In this document: positions 33,872-46,517 of the stretch, piece by piece
Numbering within the stretch: the stretch's first letter is position 1
Layout: every line of letters starts with the position of its first letter
Source: Dasyornis broadbenti
Lineage: Eukaryota > Chordata > Aves > Passeriformes > Dasyornithidae
DNA: 64,000 bases
Assembly (NCBI GenBank): GCA_013397935.1
Contig: VZRN01005010.1
Coordinates: forward strand, 2,945,197 to 3,009,196
Direction: 5' to 3'
Position numbers and translations under genes: made by a program
Notes under the pieces: generated by a model
The model's database searches: none
What the model was told of the DNA's origin: nothing
What the model saw: the letters and a program-made list of their open reading frames with translations, nothing else

Positions 33872-36800
33872 GTTTGTCATTTATGATTCATTGTAGAGCA
33901 GTCCCATGCCACAGTCTTCCAATTACTTATTGTTGTTTTGGGTATTTATTTCAGACTACTGTAACTGCAATAAGGAATTTTGCGTGGAAATCATAATCTG
34001 TTGCAGATAAAGCAGGCAATTTTGGCTTAGTGTCTCAGAATAAGTGCTGGAAGAAGCATGGCCAAGAAAAAGATACACCAAGAAAGAGCTAGAATTACCC
34101 GAATTCAGGTATCAAATCCTTAGCAAGCTCTGGATTTTAGGGAGAGCTTTGGTGTTGGTTTTGTTTGAGCGCGTTTGATTTGACTCTATAGGGATCAGAA
34201 TAATGGATTTCCCATGAGATAGTCAAAAGAGGATTATAAAATCAGGATCTGTGAATTATAATTGTCTGCACTGTTGTATAGATTTGATATGGTCTAAGCC
34301 CTGCCCCACCCCCAGCCCCAAGTAATTGTGTGTTATCAAGAATTACGTGCTGTGATCCAAGGTGTGCATACTAAAGAGACTTCATTTTCTTAGCTGTGAA
34401 ACAAAGTGGGGGTCACGCCACAACAACGTGTAACTGCTGGGGTTTTAAAAAGTGTTTGTGTGTGCATGTTTGGAAACTGCCACAAAATCCACTGATTTGG
34501 GGAAATGTGCCCATTATTAATTGCCTCTGACTTTCCAAGGAGTGTGTGGGCACCCTCGAGTGCCAAATGCTGCACTGGGACTGCTGCTGGGTGGGTGATG
34601 CCCATGTGGGAGCTGTTGTCTGGGGATGCTGGGGGGAAGGCTCCACATGCCCCGTGGCTCCTGGCACTGCTCACAGCCTTGGCATGCTGGCCCAGCTGCC
34701 CCTTTGCTCTTTGGCCCCAGCTTGGCGTCTGGAGGAGTCTGAGTCTCCTTGATAAGCTGGGAGGCTGTGTTTGGGTTAGGCATGATTCACGGTGTTAAAA
34801 CTTCTCTAAGTGAGGACTGTGTAATTGCTTCTTTAAGGTCCCATTAATTTATCCGTCCATGGCATTTTCTTGCAAAATCTGTCAGGATTTCTAAGTTGTG
34901 GACCAATGGAAAACAAAGCAGGGGGGGAAAAAACAAAATGGGGAAGAAAAACCAAAGGAAAAAAAGAAAAACTTTTAAAGCTTTGAACTAGATGTTGTCT
35001 ACAGCTGTTGTTGGCCATGACTGCATATTTATTAGTTCACAGCTTTAGGATATTCTGCTTTCATTAATATTGAGAATTAATCTGCACTGTGTTTTTCTGC
35101 AGCATTAACAGCAATCTTCGGCTGAATACAAATGAGGTTTTTTTGCTGCAATCCAAATTCAGCTATGGGTAAAGACTTAAAGAGGATATTTATGAGGCAC
35201 CTACATGGCATAGTGAATTCTGGTTTGAGTGTTTGCTTTTTTGTTGTTGTTGTTGTTTGGCTGGTTTATGGTTTGTTTTTTAGTGACACTACTTTCTGCA
35301 GCGTGCCAGGATAGCAGGTGGGATATTTACATTTCCATTCTTACTTTCATTTTTTTAAAGCATACAATATCATGGAGCCCTAAGGAGTGCATAGCTTATT
35401 TCCATTGAAAGAGAGTTTGATCCATTGGCAAAATCTCAGGACAATAGCTGCTTTGCAGATCTTACGTGATTCCCGAAAAGGCCTTTATAAGCTAAAACTA
35501 GCCCTGCAATATCTGTGAAGCCTGCAAAAGGTGCTGCACAGCTTCTGCACTTAACTGCTATACAGCAAGGATACTTGCAAACTGGCCAGACTGAGCCGTG
35601 AAGAAGAGGGGTGGACACTTCTCTCACCAAGGAACATAATGCCAATCTTGGTCATGTTGTGTTTGCTTTATTTTCTCCTGAGCTGGGATAGGTGAATTCC
35701 TTTGCCCAACCACTTGCCTGTTGCCCTCACCAGAAGTTTTCTATTGGCTGAGCACTCTCATGGCTTATTTGTGCTCTTGGACAAAGCTTCATAGGAAGGA
35801 AAAGCAGGAAGAATGGGGAAGAGCACTCTGTGATGGCTGTTCATTCTATGATCTGATTCAAAAGGTGCTCCTTCCCCGCAATTTTTATTTATTTTTAACT
35901 GAATATTTTCTTTTAAATTATGTGTGTTGGGCAGGCAGTGCAAAGTGCCCTTGATAACTTCATTGTGTTTTGAAAATGCGTGTTTGTTCTTCAAGCTTGT
36001 TTTGGGTCTTTGTCCTGGGCCCCATTTTATTGGCAATTTAAATCCATTAGAAAGAGAAACAAGTCTCCACTGATCCTGTTATGTACAACAGCTTCACATT
36101 TAAATTTGAAGTGTAATCATGCACAAACATTGACTTGACCAGTATTGCTAGTGGCATTTGTGTTAAGTGGATAGTTTAAGGCTTAATGACCCCTTTGAAA
36201 CCAAGTGCTTGCTTTCTGTCATGTATTGATGGTACTGTGTGAAGCAGGCAATTGAATTTTTTTTGTGTTTTCAATGATTTTTAGAAAACATTTCAACTGG
36301 CCTGGTTTGTTTGCTCCATTACCCACACTGGTTAAGATCGAACTGTTTGGACAGGGCCCATGCCATCCAAATCTAGCTGGTTCATGTAACATCCTCAGGA
36401 TTTCTTCTCAAATTTGGTGAATGTTTGTTAATCTGCTTTTGTGATCATCGTGGCAAGAAGTTGCCTGTTGGATGAGAGATTTATATGATGCAAAGGAGCA
36501 TCCCTCAGGTCCTACAACAGCAACTAAAATTTTCCCTGGTGAGCCCAGACACCAGGGGGTCTCCTTGTGATGAGGTCTGAGAAGTAAAGCTGGGGAGGCC
36601 CTGACACTGACTGTTGCCCTGTGTTTGTCCGTGCTGTGCTTAAGGGTGGAGAGAGCAAAAATTACGGAGTACCTGGTTTGTGAGTATCTGCGATGGCTGA
36701 AAAAGCAGTGCACAGGTTGTCTAAAATACAACTGATGGAAAGAATAAACGGTTTGAGGTTTGGTAATGGAACAAATTGCTGGAAGCTTTGGGATGAAGTA

Positions 36801-39800
36801 CATAGAGATGCTCACTTTTTACAGCACTTAACAGCAGTTTAACATAGGACAGGCTAGATGCTCCATGCTTTTTACATGGGATTGGCACTTTAATGCTTTT
36901 AGCCTCCTTCTCCTACCAGAGAAAAGTCTGCATCACCCACTGGCACTGAGTGAAGGCTTGGGCTGTGGAGTGAACATCCCCAGCTAAACATTGAGGAACC
37001 TGAACAAAAGCAAGTGAACCTTTTGCACCTTGTTTCTCATGCCGTTGTGATTCGGATAAATATAATTTTAAAAGACAGCTGGTAAAACCAAGAACATACT
37101 GAACTTGGCATTAGTCCTCTTGTGCAAGTCTGGGACTCATAAAAGACTTGGACACAGGATGAAGCACCTTCAGCAAGAGCCCCTGGCTGCTACCCAGGAC
37201 AGCTGCAGGGACTCGGCAGCCTCCTCTACCAAACCAGGGTGTTGCAATATACAGCCTCTCCTGAGCACACAGAGGGTCTTTCCTACTAGCAGCTTTCTTC
37301 CCTCCAAAAATGTATTCCCAAAAGTGAAGACTGAGCCTGGGACCAGCCTGGGGGGTCAGATAACATCTTTCAAAATGCCACCCTGCAGCACAGAGATTGA
37401 GTAAGCCTTTGGTTATGTTTGCTCTTTGGGACACTTCACAGTTGCAGCACATGGAGTTCCCCAAAGTTGTGTGTGTGCAACCAGAGGCGGATGGGCTCTT
37501 GGGGAGAAAGCAAACCTCTCTTGCTTCATCCCTTGTGGTGTTAAAGGAAATCCTGCTTCCAGATCAAGCGCAGTGCTTTCCACAGTGTTTCCAGGAGACC
37601 TTTCTGCCTCTTGCCAGTGTTTGCACGCCTCTTCTTGTGGAGGAGCACGGGGAAAGTTGGAGAAGTCCTTGCAAAAGGCAGGGATTTTGGGCTTTTGGCA
37701 GGCCTGTAAGCAAGGAGGTTTCTGACATCCCAGTTCTACCTTTGGAAATGTTGTTGTCACGTTATGTAGAAGGAGCTCTGCTTATGAAGGAATAACTTGC
37801 TGCCCTCTGTTTATGGAAAGGTACAGTGGGTCTGTACCCTTGGGTGGTGGATTCTATGACCAGTAAACCTACAGTTTCTTTAAAGTCTGAAATTAAAGCA
37901 TAACTTTTATTTTTCTACTTAAGCTGTGCAATTTGGCTGTTTGCAGTATTCTAGAGAGGCAGCAAAATTACTGTTGGCTTTCCCACAATAAATCTTTGAC
38001 CTTCCCCACCATTTAAGCATTAGCAGATTCCCTGTGCTGTATACGGGGGTGGAGAAATGGGCTGTGGAGTTACACGCACATGCTGACACACACGCACATG
38101 TTTGTTAGTAGCTTCTAGCAAACACTTGGCCTGTGATCTCAAGGCAGTGTTTGGGGGTTTGTTTCCTGCTCTGCACAAGACTGGATGTAAAACAGTTATG
38201 CTGCAAAATGATATTGTACAAATTAGGGCAAAACTGTTACTCTATATAATTCGCATCATGTTCAGCTCTCAAGTTCCCTGGGGGAGCCTTGTAACATTTG
38301 TTGGTGTGCATTTGTGCAACCTCCCGCGCCCAGCCCAAGGGGCTCTTGTGGTACTTGGCTTCTTCCTTTGAGCCCTCGGTGTTCACGCACTGATTGTCAT
38401 CTGGCGACGGATGCAGAAGCTGAAACTTCATCTGTGCATGATGCTGATCATGGAGATGTAGCGTGAAATGGAGGTTTTGCCATGTTATGTTTCCATGAGT
38501 TTCAGACTTCAGCAGCCTGTGAGCTTTATGTAAGCTGATGGATGCAAAAGGAGTGCTGAGCACTGTAGGCATAGGGCAGGGAGAGGAGCAGGGAGGATGG
38601 TTTCAGGGCTGCACACATCTGTTACCTTCGTGCCATGCTCACAACAGAGCAGCGGGGGCTTTTTGACACTTTGGATTTTTTTCAGTTCAGTTGCTCAATC
38701 CCAGCTTTTGTTTTGTACATTATTGTAGTTTCACATTTCACTGCAAATTATTCACTCACTGTGCCAAAAACTGGAAGTTTGGAGAAAATACTGAGTAGGT
38801 TGAGGTGATTAGCTCGGAGGTGATTAGCTCCGTAAGTTGCACTCAGGTTCAGAAGGAGCAGATGAACCTTGTGTGGCACAGCAGAGCCGAGTGTGAAAAT
38901 AACGGGTATGAGTTGCATCCGTGGCAGATCCCAAGCCTCTCTCTTTGAGAACAAGCCAGACAAAAGGGCATCTGTACGCTGCTGATGGCTAAAAGGTCTT
39001 ATGAATTACAGAACATGTCTAAAACAGAGTAAAACTATACCTTGTATTACAAGTCCAGAGAACTATTGCTACTTACTGGGTTTTGCTAGGCTAACATTTC
39101 ATCCAGAATGGAAAATATGAGCCTCTCCTTAGCCTGCACGTTCTGCAATAACATTTTATCAGCAGGCAAACTCTCATTAAATACACCCCATCGGCTGTGC
39201 TCGCACTGCCAATTTTTGACTGGAAACATTGTATTAACTTGGCTGTTCCCTGCAGGATATTACTCTTGGAAAATTATAACAAAGTGAACAATCCCCAAAT
39301 CAGCATTTTTCATTTATAGCAGGCCATAATTTACAGAACGGTATGGATCTACGCCTGCCTGGAGAATTCCCTGTCTGCCATGGCAGGGAAGAGCGTTCAT
39401 TTCTGTATTTGCCCAAGAAGGCATTTGTCTTACATGCACACAGCAGTTTGGATCCACATGGCCTCTATGTTTTCCTGTGTGTTACGTTTAATGACTCATT
39501 ATCAACTGTCTAAATCCAGGCTGCACATCCGTTTTAGGACCACAGTTTATCTCCTGCATGGGAATGGCATGCGCTTCCCGGGGCCAAAAGTAAGGGACAG
39601 GGGTTTGCCCCTTGCCCCATCAGATCCCAGCCTGCTATAACTACCCTGACGTAAAGACTTCACAAGAGAAAGGATAAGAATTACTTCAAATACTGAATCA
39701 AAATCCAGCACCAATGTTTTTAAAAAGGAGTTTCAGGGCACTCAGCAGAGACCACTAAGCAAGCCACCTCCTTACACTCTAGAAGTTTATTGCTTGTCGC

Positions 39801-42800
39801 ATCTATGATCACTGACTTAACTGGATAAAGCCAATGCAGTGGTTTCATTTAAATTTTGGAAGCTTTAAGTAAGCAGTGCCCTGAATGTCAGTAAAAAGAG
39901 TAGAAAATTTTGCTGTTGCAGAAAAAGGAGAAGAAACCATTTTTCTGTAAAGTTTTCTTTCTCAAAAGTTAAGCACTTCACTGAGTGTTCATAGGTTCTG
40001 ACTAGTTGTTCTCTGATGTTTGCATAACAGTTTCTATCAGCAAGTGAAAACAGTTCAAGCTATTCACTCTGGCAGTTTCTTTTTGACAAAAGCAAATACT
40101 AAATTGTAAGGAAAAGTCTTAAGTCCTGGGGGCAAATCAACCCCTAGTGTCCACAGAGGTGTGGTTGGTGGTGCATTTCTGTATGTATTTACTTACATGT
40201 ATCCATGGAAATATATGTCTACTATTATTTTCACACATCTGCTGTGTAGAAACCTTGATTCTTTAAAAACATTACCAGTGGGGTTTTTATCAGGCAGCCT
40301 TAGTCTAATTTGGTGTCAGATATTTCCTGACAAGTGGAGCTGTTCCAGCACCAGTGCTTCTAAGACTGACAGCTTTAGATACACAGTCTGAGGATATTGT
40401 TGTGTGTTAAAAAAGAAAAGTTACTCAGGGAAGTATAGTGCTTTTCCCATCCCAAACATGCTCTCTTTTTTTTTCCTTTCTTGCTGGATCATTTTGCAGA
40501 GTCTGCATGGGAAAATATGCTTCCCTGGATACCGTTAAGAGCTGAGGAGAAAGGGGTAGATATGGTTTGCACTACTGTCGTTCATTCCCATGAACTCCAC
40601 TATGGCCTCTCGCTTTCGTATTCACTCTAACCTGACTTAATATTCTGCTTCAAAAGAGGGCAATTAAACAAAAGGCCTGTGCTTTGTGCCAGCATCTTTG
40701 AAGCCAACCATGAGTCTCCATTCCCAGAGGATGAAAGGTAATTTCCGAGGAGGCCTAAAATTTCTAGTGTGTAAACAAGTAAGTGGATGGTTTCACAAAA
40801 TGGCTGTATTTATTAATAATTGCATTAACTGCCTCTTACGGGTCTACACCTGGTGATTTTTGCTTTATTGTCCTGGTAACCAGCTCAGTCTTTTCAACAC
40901 CAGGGAGGTGTAGTGAGTGATGGCTGATGCTGTTTCTGCCTGGAGAACGGGATGAAAGTGAAGCTGCCAAATCTCTTTTTTCCACAAATTTTTTTTAAGA
41001 AAGAAGGCAGCAGCAATAGTTAGATCTGCCCTGCAGCCTTGTAGGTGATGAAATGAAATGGAGTGATGTTTTGGGGATACTGAAAAGTCACATTATTTTC
41101 ATTCCTGTCCTGAGATATTTCTTTTTGAGTGAAAGGACCTATTTCGTGTTTTAAATATTTTTTTCAAACGTTAAAATACATTCAGCAGGTTCTCATTTCC
41201 AAATTTGTTATTAAGAGTCAGCATATTTGATGCCTTTGTGGGTGGGCTCGTAAAAAACCTGATCTTGCTCCATGTTCTTTACATAATGAAGAAGAAAAAG
41301 TTAAAACACCCCTGGGGGATCCTGGTAATTGAAACCTAATTCCCAGGTATTTAAGCATATTAATGTCTTTAAAGACAAGGCCAGAAAATTATGGGAACAT
41401 CCAAGGACTTCATACGTATTTGTGTAGGGGAAAAAATTCACAGCCTTTACCTTTTTTTTAATCCAGTCGTATTATTTTTTCTTGGAAACATAGTGAGAAC
41501 TGCTGGACTAAATAAGTAGGAGCAGCATATAAAATGTTGATTTTCAGCCCTAACCACTCACTGAGGGGAAAGCAGATTCTTCCTGTGCAGTTGCATCTCT
41601 GTTGAAATTCACTTAGAACTCCATGGAGTTGCAAAGTAGAAATGTCTTTCTGTACTTCACGGGTGGAAGCGCAATGACCTGAAAGGCCCGTGCCAGAACT
41701 CATTCACTTAAGCTCATGGGCTGTTCACAGTTACGCTCTCCAAAGTTGCTCCTGCCTCTTAAAGATATGTGGGATTACTGAGTGAAGATAAGGCAGGTAG
41801 CGACCCTAGTGCAACCTGTTAGCCTGATTTGATCCTGCAGTGCAAACAGAGAGTGGAGAACTGGAGAACTGGGGAGGAGTCACTAATGTGAAGGTAGATC
41901 TTATGGCTTTTCAGCTGAAAGGTATCTTTACTTTTCACCTTCCAAAAGAAGAAGGTACGTTGTTTTGGTTAGAGGCTGGGTTCAAAATCTAGGTCTTGGC
42001 TGTAATGAAATGTAAAAAAAAAAGTTAACATTCAATAGATAATGAGAGAGAACAATTGTTTCCCTAAGGCTAATTTGAGAAGGTTGATTAATCAACTTTT
42101 AAATTTGCAGTGATACAAACATGCAGTAATACAAAACACCCCACCTCCACCTCCACCAGAAGTTTAAAACCAGAAATTATTCTATAGGTAGGAGAACATT
42201 TAGAGCTGAACTGGGATTGGGCGGGCGATGTTCTACAGAGCCCGCTTTTATATAAATTTCTGGGGAGTGGCAGCATGGAGGAACTTCTTGATCCATATGA
42301 CTCATGGTTGTAGTAGATTCATGTTTGCAACCTTCATTTGGCAGAAGAGTCATTGGCTGGTCTCACTGATGCACAGGACTGCGTTTCATGGCAGTTTGGG
42401 AAGCATGTAGGATTCCATGCATCCCATAAGTTTAGGATTTAAGGTGCTTCACTTTTTCCAGGAGAGAGGCAGAAGGTTACTGGACAGCTACAGGACAGTT
42501 CCAAATGTGTATTGGCAGCTTGGCCTTTATAGATCTTCTCTCCCACCCTTGAAAAAGAGGAAATTGCTCTGATTTTGAAGTTGTTAATTATTCCCCACTG
42601 TCCCGCTGGGTTCTTGGGACTTTCCCGGTCTTCCGTGTGAAAGCTGGATACTTGCCAGCTGCACAGGCTGGTGTGAGTCATTCCCACAGGGCTCTTGCTG
42701 AAGCATCAGATATGTCAAGGCTGTCCTAACCTGTTATTGGGAAGTCTCCAAGTTCTTATAGATAACACGGTTGAATTCCATGCGTTCGTCTTTGGAGAGA

Positions 42801-45800
42801 GATTTCTGGGTCCCTTCCCACATTTCAGATTGGTGCTTGCCTGCCTACGGTCAAATATCCACAGCCAACACCGCAGTCCATGGAATCCGTTCTGTGGAAG
42901 ACACTCAGAGGTGCATTGCTTACACCGTGGCTGGGGGAGTAAAGATATGTGCTCTGCTTCTGTTGTCCCATCCCTTATTATTTGGGAGAGCACGGTGTTT
43001 TGGAGGGGAGGGTCTTTTTGGTGTTTGGATTTTAAAAGGCTGTTCCATGGGCAGTTGGTGTGGAATATGGGTTCTGTTAGACATATCTCATAGTAGCACT
43101 GCTTCTCTATCTCGGAGTTATCTTTAGGTTTTTCAGAATGTCTGCCCTGGGGCCACAGACTGCCTCTAAGACTTCTTGTGAAGAAAATTGCCGTAACCTA
43201 TCTTTTATGAATGAGAGACAATGAAGTCAGGACAGAGATTTTAAGCTGTCTGGGTTAGTTACCAGCTTTTCCTACTTTTCTCTGAAAAACCTGCGTGTTG
43301 TACTGGAAGTATCTGCCCTCTTGTGCTGAGGTGGCAGATCTGATGGGTAACCTGCTACCTGGCAAGATCATTATGTGCAATTAGGACCTAGAGTGTTACA
43401 CAGGGGAATGCTGATTCCAGTTTTGTACAGGTAATTTATCGTGTTTTGTACTTCAGCTGGGGGTTTTTTAAGGTGTGTTGTTCGTTCATGTCATCCTGTT
43501 TCTGCGATTTAGCCCCTTCCACGTGATAGTGTGCTCTGTTTGCATTACCAAGCAAGCATGAACTTTCAGTAGATCAAAACTTTGGCTTCGACATGGGGTA
43601 CTCTCTTGAATCTGTGGACTTTGTAGTCTGAACTAAAAGCCAGGAAACAAAAAAGGTTTCATACTTTGTGGTGGAGGAACATTTTACTGGAGACATTTCA
43701 GCCCAGCTGGTCATTACTCATCCAAATTCAGTGGCTGCACTTAGCCCATGTGGGAGGGACATTGCTATTCCGTATTGTAGACAGGAAGTACAAATAAGGG
43801 ATACTGCTTGGGAAAGAAATTTAGCTTATTTTCACTGTGAAACTGTGTGTGTGCGCAGTTACCAATGGAGAATGCAATTTTGACTGTTCACTTCAGGAGA
43901 ATTTTTTTAACAGTTTCTGTACTTAGTTTTAAAATTAAATGTTCCTGCAACAGATTCTGCTCTTGAAATATCGGCTCATTTTGCACACAGGCACCTAACC
44001 TCCATTCTGCTTTACCTGTACCTTGCCAAACCTTTGGGATGTTAAACTCATCTTGATTTGTTTAACATACGTGTTTTCTTGAAGCAATGAAAACATATTA
44101 GTGTATTTTCAAGTCTCTTTAGAGATGGAAGGAGGGATGGAAGTTCAAGATTTTGAGGAGACTGAACAGACCCTTTTTATACTGAATCCATGGTGTACAC
44201 AGCAAATGACTACAGGTAGAAATGATGAATTAATTAAAACTAAAATGGAAAAACTTGAATATGATTTTTAAAAAAGGAATAAAGAGAGTAAAGGCTATGA
44301 TGAACATGTAGAGCAGACACTTCTTTTAGTCTTAAGGAAGAGCTCAGTCTGAATTAATGTAGATGGCTGGAGAAACTTTTCATCAGAGCCATGCGTGCCA
44401 GGCCATGTCTGAGCAGGAATATTTTCTCTCAGTTAATAAACATTTGCTCTTTGCCCGGGGTGCTAAACAACCCTGTTGTTCTGTTCCGCCATGTGGAACA
44501 CCTCTGTGAGCTTTACAAAGGAGACAAAAAAAATTCAACTTGGCTGAGCAGAGCTCCTTGTGTTTATGCTGAAAGCTGGAACATATTCCCCCTCCTCTGC
44601 CTTGAACTTCTGGGTTGGTGTAACTACTCCCTGCCCTCTCTGAAGAGCTTCACGTTGAGACAGTTTTCTGCAGCAGCAGCTCTTGCCACCAAGATTTCAG
44701 CTCTGGGATCACCTGTAGGAATGGCAGAGGTGGGACCCAGCATTCCCTTTGGATGATCTGGTGGCAGAAGGACAAAGGGGTCAGAGTAAAGGGCAATGTC
44801 CACAGCCTCCACGAAGAGTCTCTCTCCAGAAGGAGCCAGCCCCTGGGCTCTCCTACCCTGTATTTATATTACATGTGGTTGCATCCTGCAAACGCTGTCT
44901 TCAATAGAAGAGGTGTAAGCGAAGGGCTGAATGTAAACTGACGGGTCACAGTGACTTCATGTGTGGCCAGATCCACTCTGAAAAGTCAAAGCAGATTAGG
45001 GAAGCGGAAAGCTGTCTGTTTAATGGTGAGCACATACTTCTGAAGACCACAATATGTGGGTGGTGGTGTAGTAGAAGAGTGGTGTGTGAGTCTGTGTGAA
45101 GCTTTGCATTAAAGCAGCCCCAGTGACTAAAACCTACATACTCTTGTATTTATTCTGTGGCACTCGGGAAGACTTCTGTTATTGAGAATGTGAACCTAAG
45201 ACAGCTGATACCACATAATCATAGGTTTTTTTTTTAGCAGCAGTGTTTTCACAAGGTATTTTCAACTGGAAAAAAAAGACAAGAAATGCTATAGGCCCAT
45301 TACTAATGCACCAAAGTTGTTTTTTTTCCCTCTAATGCTCTTATGCCTTGCATACCTTTCAATTGCACCAGGCACTTTAACATCTGTTTTGGACTTGAAT
45401 GCATTCGTTTTCAGAGGATACAAATTGGTTTGATCCTCACTTGTCATTCAGGAGGAAGGCTTGAAACATCACTTACACAAAAGAAAGGTGGTAAAGTTAA
45501 TGAATTTTATGTATGGCACAGGCATAACATGGAGAGCTATTCATATGCTTGTAAAAATTAGTGAATCATGTCCACTTAGAGTAAATTGAATTGTAGCTTC
45601 TGCCCTGTCCTCTGAATAGCAGAGGTTTAGCATTACTTTGTTACAGTGATTCATATTCAAAAGGCCAGATAACAGCAGATATCACAGAATAGATAAAAAC
45701 TGTTCACTTGAGGGTTCAACCCCAATACTACATTGTGACTACTAAGAGCTCCTTAGTTTTTGTTAGAATGAATAGTATCCTTTATCTAGGTTTTTTTTGT

Positions 45801-46497
45801 GCAAATGATAATATTAATAATAATGAACTCTATGTTAAGAAAGAGGGTCCAATTTCACTTCTAATTGTAGGACAGCAACTATTCAGGAGTTATTCCAGCA
45901 AATGTAAGAATGAGGCAGTACAGCTTGGATTCTCATCACTCTCAAAAGGCCCAATTCTGGTCCCTGGCAAAGCTATCAAGCCCCAGATCAGAATTTCAGT
46001 CAAACCCGTGTCCACTGCCGGATGTTAAATGCCTGGTTGGCTCTCTGCCTTTCTTTTGCAGAGTTTTACAGGGGCCATAGTGCTTTCAGAGCAGTATTGC
46101 CCTTCCCCACCTCATCAGCAACACTTTTATTGTGATTCACAGTTTGGATAAGAAGCCCCGATGCTTCCCAGAAGGGTTGAAGAACTGCATTCCCCAGCCC
46201 ACAGCCAGTTCTTGACCTCTCCGGGAGACTCAGTTGCTCAGGAATTGGTGGAAGGCTTGGTGGGTTTTTCGCTTGAGTTATTCACAGTGCATCTGGAAGC
46301 ATTTGGAAGCTTTCTCCTGGTTGGTGCCCCAAGCTCTCTGGAGCAATGTGGCTGCAGAAAGCTCTTTCAGCCATCGGATGTAAAACAGTTTTGCAGTGGG
46401 AGGAAGATTCCTTCTCCCTCCCACCCTCAGCTCTCCCTTAGGAAGTCCACTTTGGGAATTATGTTACTGTACTTGGCCAAGAGGACCACCTTTATTT
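33872..46497 (+). other. Intron 1, middle part
   Basis: No gene recognised. A (TGT)n microsatellite lies near 35,237-35,258. A 15-bp tandem duplication of GAGGTGATTAGCTC occurs at 38802-38831. Locally GC-richer unique stretches (34,500-34,790 and 44,385-44,760) contain overlapping open frames on both strands, which is a composition effect. No transposon fragment is recognisable over these 12.6 kb. A strong acceptor-like TTTCTTTTGCAG at about 46,052-46,063 opens a frame of only 29 codons without a donor and is not called. Confidence 0.5.
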
Positions 46498-46517
46498 AAA
46501 AAAAAAAAAAAAAAAAA
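46498..46517. repeat. Poly-A tract (20 A)
   Basis: The tract follows a 112-codon frame (46161-46499). That frame has no recognisable domain, and no flanking direct repeats are evident, so a processed pseudogene is not supported. Confidence 0.85.

Noticed and set aside
46052..46517. Acceptor-like pyrimidine tract, open frame and poly-A tail suggesting a terminal exon or retrocopy
   Set aside because: The frame from the acceptor closes after 29 codons, no AATAAA signal precedes the A tract at the right distance, and no flanking direct repeats are visible.
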